Position numbers and translations under genes: made by a program. A model generated the notes under the pieces. The model was not told where the DNA came from. It did not search any database and worked only from the letters and a program-made list of their open reading frames with translations. 64,000 bases of DNA from Echiichthys vipera (taxonomy: Eukaryota > Chordata > Actinopteri > Perciformes > Trachinidae): positions 19,063,691 through 19,127,690 of the forward strand of contig OY829667.1 of the NCBI GenBank assembly GCA_963691815.1, in the 5' to 3' direction. Shown here piece by piece: positions 59,071-64,000 of this stretch (positions are counted from its first letter, which is position 1; each line of letters starts with the position of its first letter).

Positions 59071-61425
59071 GTAAGTTCAGTGTAACATTTTTAGAGTTTT
59101 GGGTACAAGAAAAGGCAGAAATCTGTACCCAGTCAAGCTGTGTCAAATGTGCCTTTAATCATCTCCATATTCTTCACATCCACATGTTGCATCTTTTGTA
59201 TTTAATATGTAGAAATATAAAACAAGACATTGTGGTTTAGCAAGCAAGCATCCCTACAATTAGGATGTATTGACAATCCAGCAGCTAACTTAGACCAGAC
59301 CTCAGAAGCACGGTTCACACACCCGCCAACTCTAAACAAGAGTACATAATGAGTACCTGTGACTAACAAGAAGACACACAAAGACAAGTTTGGAGTTATT
59401 GAATTGTAATCTGTTACATTACTGTAAAATGAATCACATCACAAACGTAACTGCCCAACACTGATGCAGACACCCAAGCAGTTTCAATGGGAAGTGGCTC
59501 TTTTATGATACACACTTGATGACACTTTTTCACTACAACAGCAAAGAGGATTGGGGGAGTCGACTTTCTGTGATTACTGTATGTTTGATCAGGCTCATGG
59601 ACATTAAAAGTGTTTTTGATCCTTCTCTCCAGCTCCTCCTTGGGTATCCCAAGATATTTCCAAAGCAGATGGGATATGTAATCCCTTCAGCTTATTCTGA
59701 GTTTCCCTTGGTTCTCATCCCAGTTGGACATGTCCAGAATACAGACAAAGGAATGTGTCCAAGAAGCATGCTAATCAGATGCCCGAAGCATCACAACTTG
59801 CTCCTTTTGACATGAAGGAGCAGCGGTTCTACTCTGAGCTCCTTCTGGATATCTGAGCTTCTCACCCAGTCTCCAAGGGTGAGCCCAGCCAACCTGCAAA
59901 GAAAAATAATTTTGGTATGAACCTAATCATTGGGTCATCATCCAAAGGTCAAGGTGAATGTTGGAGTGGCACCAGGAGTGTCCCAGTGGGTCTCAGCCTG
60001 ATGGCACCAGCAGAACCACATCACCCACACAGATGATGTGGTTCTGCTGGCATGGTGCTTAGTTTGCTGCCACCATGACTCAAACATGGATAAACAGCAG
60101 TAAAAACCTTGCGCTCCATGGTCTGATTAATAAGTCCTTGTTTCCCAAATCTCTAAAACAGGTCATGCTGCTCTGCCCCAGCTACAGGGATAATGTAAAG
60201 TTTAAAAAGGACTATGGTCAATGTCATGGTTTGTCATTTTTTGTCATCCCTCTTCCTCTGTGTTACTTGACAGATTGCTCTGGAGTCAGTGTGTGTGATT
60301 GACGATGGGGAGACTATGCTGGTGGAAGGTCTGCGTGTCGCCCCTCAGGAAAGGGGCAAGGGCGTGGCAGGAGTTTTGCTCCGCTTTTGCTGCGAGCTGG
60401 TCAAATCCAAGTACCCTGACGTCAAAGTAACCCGCTTGACCCGTGATGATCAGCTTGGACCCAAGGATTTCCAGAAGTACCGTCTCATAACCAAGCAGGT
60501 ACCAGCAACAAAAGGGATAATGGTTGTTAGTAATGACCACTATGCTTCATGCAAAATGCTATAAGCCTTGTACTCACCCTGTTGTAGTTCTAAGCCAGAT
60601 CATACATTTGGCTTTTTTCTCAACAGGGTATTCTGTTGGTTCGCTTCAAAGCTGAAGACCTCAAGCTCCGTCTGTCGGAGCTTGGTCTGGGTTCTGACAT
60701 CCATTCCTTTTTGTCCACGTCCTCCTCCAACCCTGCTCCGGTGCACCTCGACCGTTCGGCTGTCCGTAGGCTGTATCTGACCACGGACCTGATGCAGGGG
60801 GTCCTTCCTAATGTCACCATCATTCAAGACTGGCAACCATTCAAGCTTTTGCCCAGTAACATGGCCATCCTACTGAAGAAGGACATTGACTGGATGGTGG
60901 ATGATGTGTCCAGCCCCACTGTGGCCAGCCTCTGTACCTTCCCTTTCAAGGTGCCCATTGGAGATGACTGGTAATTATCCTTTCTATATTTATTCATAAT
61001 TAATTATTGATGTCAAGTCAAGGATAACTACTGTCCATAAGAAAGTGTTGTACAGTTATTAGATAATACACATAGTGGCTTAAAGATACTTGTTTAAGAG
61101 ATAGCTAGTCATTTAAAAGTTATAACATTTAAGAGTGAAAGTTATTCATCTTTGAAATAACAAATTATTTTCACTGGTACACTTTTGTTAAACCAGGTAT
61201 TACCTAAACATTGACATGTTTGGTAAAGACCTGGACCTGGTTCGGCAGCAGTTCTTGTGCCACCTGCAGCGCCACACTGCCACCCTGAAGGGCCACGTGA
61301 TGTGCCAGATGTTCCTGGACCCACCACTCTGGAAGCCCATGGCCGAATTCTGCCACAACACCTTGAGCGTTGAGCTAGTGAAGGAGTACACCGAGCAATG
61401 CGTGGTGGAGTCAGACGTCATCTAG
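58855..61425 (+). CDS. hisat: Histidine N-acetyltransferase (N-acetyl-L-histidine synthesis), 4 coding exons, 337 residues
   Basis: A GNAT-family enzyme that acetylates L-histidine with acetyl-CoA to give N-alpha-acetyl-L-histidine, an abundant osmolyte of fish brain and lens. Exons 58855-59070, 60274-60498, 60627-60970 and 61197-61425 join in frame by GT-AG introns of 1203, 128 and 226 bp. The start MKIDTSLTMLQLPEAL agrees with the teleost enzyme as I recall it. The GNAT acetyl-CoA motif A, with Q97-E-R-G-K-G-V-A-G105 after LRVAP, lies in exon 2. The C-terminus is conserved (MFLDPPLWKPMAEFC and VKEYTEQCVVESDVI). Mammalian relatives are called NAT16. The start at 58855 is preferred to in-frame ATGs at 58768 and 58798, because an acceptor-like tract (TTATCAG) precedes it and the known protein starts MKID. 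The frame looks intact, with no stops or broken splice sites. Confidence 0.93.
59620..59905 (-). repeat. Non-LTR retrotransposon fragment in hisat intron 1
   Basis: The minus-strand frames read pieces like RRDYISHLLWKYLGIPKEEL-type sequence. The DNA has CTCCAGCTCCTCCTTGGGTA, AACTTGCTCCTTTTGACATG, GAGCAGCGGTTCTACTCTGA and CCAAGGGTGAGCCCAGCC, a very common fish LINE C-terminal region. The frames are broken. Confidence 0.7.
60005..60050. repeat. Short hairpin in hisat intron 1
   Basis: CCAGCAGAACCACATCA and its perfect reverse complement TGATGTGGTTCTGCTGG are separated by about 10 nt. It probably belongs to the adjacent LINE-derived sequence. Confidence 0.6.
60274..60498 (+). CDS. hisat: hisat coding exon 2 (acetyl-CoA-binding motif)
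   Basis: 75 codons in phase 0. It encodes IALESVCVIDDGETMLVEGL and RVAPQERGKGVAGVLLRFCC, and ends DFQKYRLITKQ. Acceptor ttgacag, donor CAG|GTACCA. Confidence 0.95.
60627..60970 (+). CDS. hisat: hisat coding exon 3
   Basis: 344 bp, from GGT ATT CTG (GILLVRFKAEDLKLRLSELG) to GAC TG | GTAATT. Acceptor tcaacag. It includes the central MQGVLPN and KKDIDWMVDDV segments. The Trp codon is split with the next exon. Confidence 0.95.
61197..61425 (+). CDS. hisat: hisat last coding exon with stop
   Basis: It completes the split Trp and reads YYLNIDMFGKDLDL, CHLQRHTATLKGHVMCQMFL, DPPLWKPMAEFC and ends ESDVI-TAG at 61423. Acceptor aaccag. Confidence 0.95.
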
Positions 61426-62700
61426 TTACAGAAGGTCGATGGAAAGGAGTAGAAGATGATGGAGCCAGAAAGTAATGAAGATTAGGGTCTAGACAACAAG
61501 GAATGGACACAACTCAATTACACTTAACAGAAAAACACAACCCTCTGTACTGAGGAGATAGAAACCAAACAGACAAAATCTAGTTTCTAAAAAAAACAAC
61601 TTCTAAGAATGCAGTAAGTTAGATTTAACACAAACAAAGACAGTGAGTGGACATAAAATCATGAACACATCATATAATCAGCAACAATAGGTTAAAGATT
61701 AATATTCAATTGGTGTCAGAGGTGTTGATATAACTTTATAGTCATTTTATGTACCATTTTAAAGCCGTAGTTTTTAGGTGTACTTGAGGTAACTCGAATG
61801 TACATAAAACAGAGGGATTAAATAACAAACACCCTTTGTTAGAGGTCTTCAAGGGTCAAAACCTTTGGGCCAGGTGCAAAAATGGCCCTGTCAAAATAGT
61901 TAAGAATTGGTCCACGTTGACAATTTGAGCAAATTTAGGTGTATTTTTGGTCCAAAACATTACGGTTATAAATGTTGATGTAAATCGACTCCAATTATAG
62001 CCCCAAAAATGACTATAAAGTTGAATCATCTCCTTATTAACGTATCTTGGGTTTTATTACAATGATTATAGGGTTTTCTTATTATTATGTCCACCCTCTG
62101 TATGTCATATGACATGGAAAGGTGTAATGAGAGTGATGAGCTTGGGGAGGCTTTCTCACACACCGGTAGCAGTGATGTAACCTAAAACCTAAAAACAGTC
62201 AACATGCAAATGCTATTCTTTGAAGAAAACATTTAAGTACCCTTAGTGCATTTCAAACCTTTCATCCCTGTTCTTTCTGTAAATATGAACCTTCTAAATA
62301 TGTACACAAGCTGAGTTGGGTTACTAAATCTGCACAACTCTGAAGGCACTTTATTAAAACTACACAGACAGGTTGTGTTTACGTCGAAAAAGAATAGTTC
62401 AGGATCAAATAGGGGTAATTTACAGATCTCATCACTCTAATATTGATGGGTTCATTTATTAACTAGTCTTAAAATAGGCACATCAACAACAAAACAACAA
62501 ACAAATCCTGTTATTGAAATGAACATGCTCAGTCACAAATTGGCTGACAATTTATCCTTCGTTATGGTCTAGCTTATGTCTTAGCTTTTTCCTTTTTATT
62601 GTTTAATCTCTTTTACTGTATATATATATATGTTACTAATTTAATATTTTCACTTAAATGCTGCAATAAAATTTTAACAGAAACGATTAACTGCTGAAGC
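61426..62700 (+). other. hisat: Likely hisat 3' untranslated region
   Basis: Sequence following the stop codon contains no further exon. An AATAAA polyadenylation signal at 62665-62670 is the best visible, giving a 3'UTR of about 1.25 kb. Where it ends is inferred. Confidence 0.45.
62665..62670 (+). terminator. Candidate polyadenylation signal for hisat
   Basis: AATAAA in the context CTGCAATAAAATTTTAACAG, about 1.24 kb after the hisat stop. Confidence 0.4.
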
Positions 62701-63219
62701 TGAAAGTGAAATCTAGGCTAACTTTTGTAGATTGCTAGCATAATGCAAAACAAAATGCTAATGCTTGAAAATTTAACAGACTACTGTGCAGTTCACTACT
62801 GCCTTCAGCTAACGCAGGGATAAAGAGTAGAATGAAAATAACTGTTAGAATTAACAGAGACACTAATATTAGCTGGCAAACAGCTTTTGAAAAATAGTGT
62901 TCCCTGTGATCTTACAAGACCATTTAAAAACAAAATCTTTGCCAAGAGAAAAACGAATTTCTACTTTATTGTTCAAACATGAACAGAATATTGCGGTTAT
63001 ACCATGGCCAAGGATAGTACTTATTTCTGCACAACAGGCGTGTCCCTTAAAATGCCAACTACGCGGCTATAGACCATTTCAATGGAATTCCATTGCTAGG
63101 CAACAGCCTTGGTCCTTGTTAACCTCCTGTCAACCGATGTCATTCACATTCACATCAACAGGGATCAAACTTGGACACATTTAGAATGTTTAGGTTTACA
63201 ACGTTGAAAAGGTCTATAG

Positions 63220-63580
63220 GGATGTCGGTTGGTATGTTGGTCTACCACTTTTGTCTTGAAATAACTTGACAATTATTGGACGGATTGTCAGGAAAAAAGG
63301 TACAAACATGTATCGTCCTGACTCTGACCCTGACGTTTCATAATGCCACCAGTAGGTTAAAGTTTTGGCTTATCCATTAAAATATCTATAACATGGATCG
63401 GCCCATATTTTAGTCACATTTTTTGCAATAACATTATGCCCCCCTCTGGATAAATTGTAATAACGTTGGTTATCCTCTGACTTTTCATCCAGTGCCATCA
63501 TCAGGTCTACATTTCATTTGTCCAATACTTTAATTAATAACCAAATACCAGCAAAACTAATGGCATTCCCATCCGTCTAA
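63220..63580. repeat. Dispersed fish repeat fragment
   Basis: TAACTTGACAATTATTGGAC, CCCCCTCTGGATAAATTGTA, CTTTTCATCCAGTGCCATCA and TGTCCAATACTTTAATTAAT are segments of a very common fish repeat. It has no open frame. Confidence 0.5.
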
Positions 63581-64000
63581 GTTCTTATTTGTATTTATTC
63601 ACAAATCCTTATTCCAGATGGCTTAGAGATATCATCATGTTAACTGCAGGTCCCCAGGAAATGCATAAGACTTTGAAGCCAATTTGACATAGAGGCCAAA
63701 CAGTGGAATGGCAACTTCCATGATGCCATTGGGCCCAAAAATTATTTTTCCTATTGAAAGAGACGTATGTAAATCCGTGGATACAATTTTTTGAGCGCCA
63801 CAACCCACCATGACTTGTGTTAATATCAGAATTCGATTCCAGTTTAGTTCGACAACTTTTTGAAAATCTAAGAGAGCTACCGATGACCAAGGTATTTTCA
63901 AAAACAGTAGTTGAACTTTTTTGGCTTCATGCGCCAATGAGCAACTTTCATAGAAATAAACAAGGCCCCTTGTCGAACATTGTATCCAGTTCTCTTAATA
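63581..64000. other. Downstream intergenic sequence, no recognised gene
   Basis: Two overlapping minus-strand open frames (93 and 100 codons at 63609-63937) have no recognisable family and no splice or promoter context. Confidence 0.4.

Noticed and set aside
63609..63937. 93- and 100-codon minus-strand frames near the right edge
   Set aside because: No recognised family and no splice or promoter context; they overlap in different frames.

Overview
This is a vertebrate nuclear window, almost certainly from a percomorph-type ray-finned fish. The evidence is spliced genes with GT-AG introns, fish-type tRNA-derived SINEs, Tc1/mariner, PIF/Harbinger-like and hAT-like DNA elements, non-LTR retrotransposon tails, many dinucleotide microsatellites, and a histidine N-acetyltransferase gene of the type known from teleosts. 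Nothing in it is bacterial.

Region 1 (1-19165, minus strand): the 5' half of mtm1 (myotubularin). Eight coding exons can be placed to the base between 12772 (ATG) and 133. They encode about 286 residues: the N-terminus, the PH-GRAM domain and the start of the phosphatase domain. The gene runs off the left edge before the catalytic Cys-x5-Arg loop. A GC-rich block near 19.05-19.16 kb looks like the promoter and noncoding first exon. The introns hold dispersed repeats, including a complete SINE with a 14-bp target duplication, a perfect CA array of about 137 units, two copies of one inverted-repeat element, a Tc1-like relic carrying a LINE tail, and a hAT-like element.

Region 2 (19.2-58.8 kb): about 39 kb between the mtm1 promoter and the hisat coding exons. 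I found no convincing protein-coding exon here. It is dominated by repeats: three copies of one SINE family, a duplicated block of about 0.8 kb, an 83-bp-arm hairpin, several short elements with 3-bp target duplications, and a Tc1-like element with another element nested inside it. A CpG-rich segment at about 29.75-29.99 kb, ending in a consensus splice donor, looks like a first exon on the plus strand. The nearest same-strand gene is hisat, about 28.9 kb downstream, so it could be the hisat first exon or an unrecognised transcript.

Region 3 (58.8-64.0 kb, plus strand): the complete coding part of hisat, in four exons (58855-61425) giving 337 residues. It is followed by a likely 3'UTR with AATAAA at 62665, then by repeat-derived sequence.

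The two genes are transcribed away from each other and have no evident joint pathway. One is a phosphoinositide 3-phosphatase acting on endosomal membranes. The other makes N-acetylhistidine, a brain and lens osmolyte of fishes. All family names come from recall of protein and repeat families; no database search was possible.
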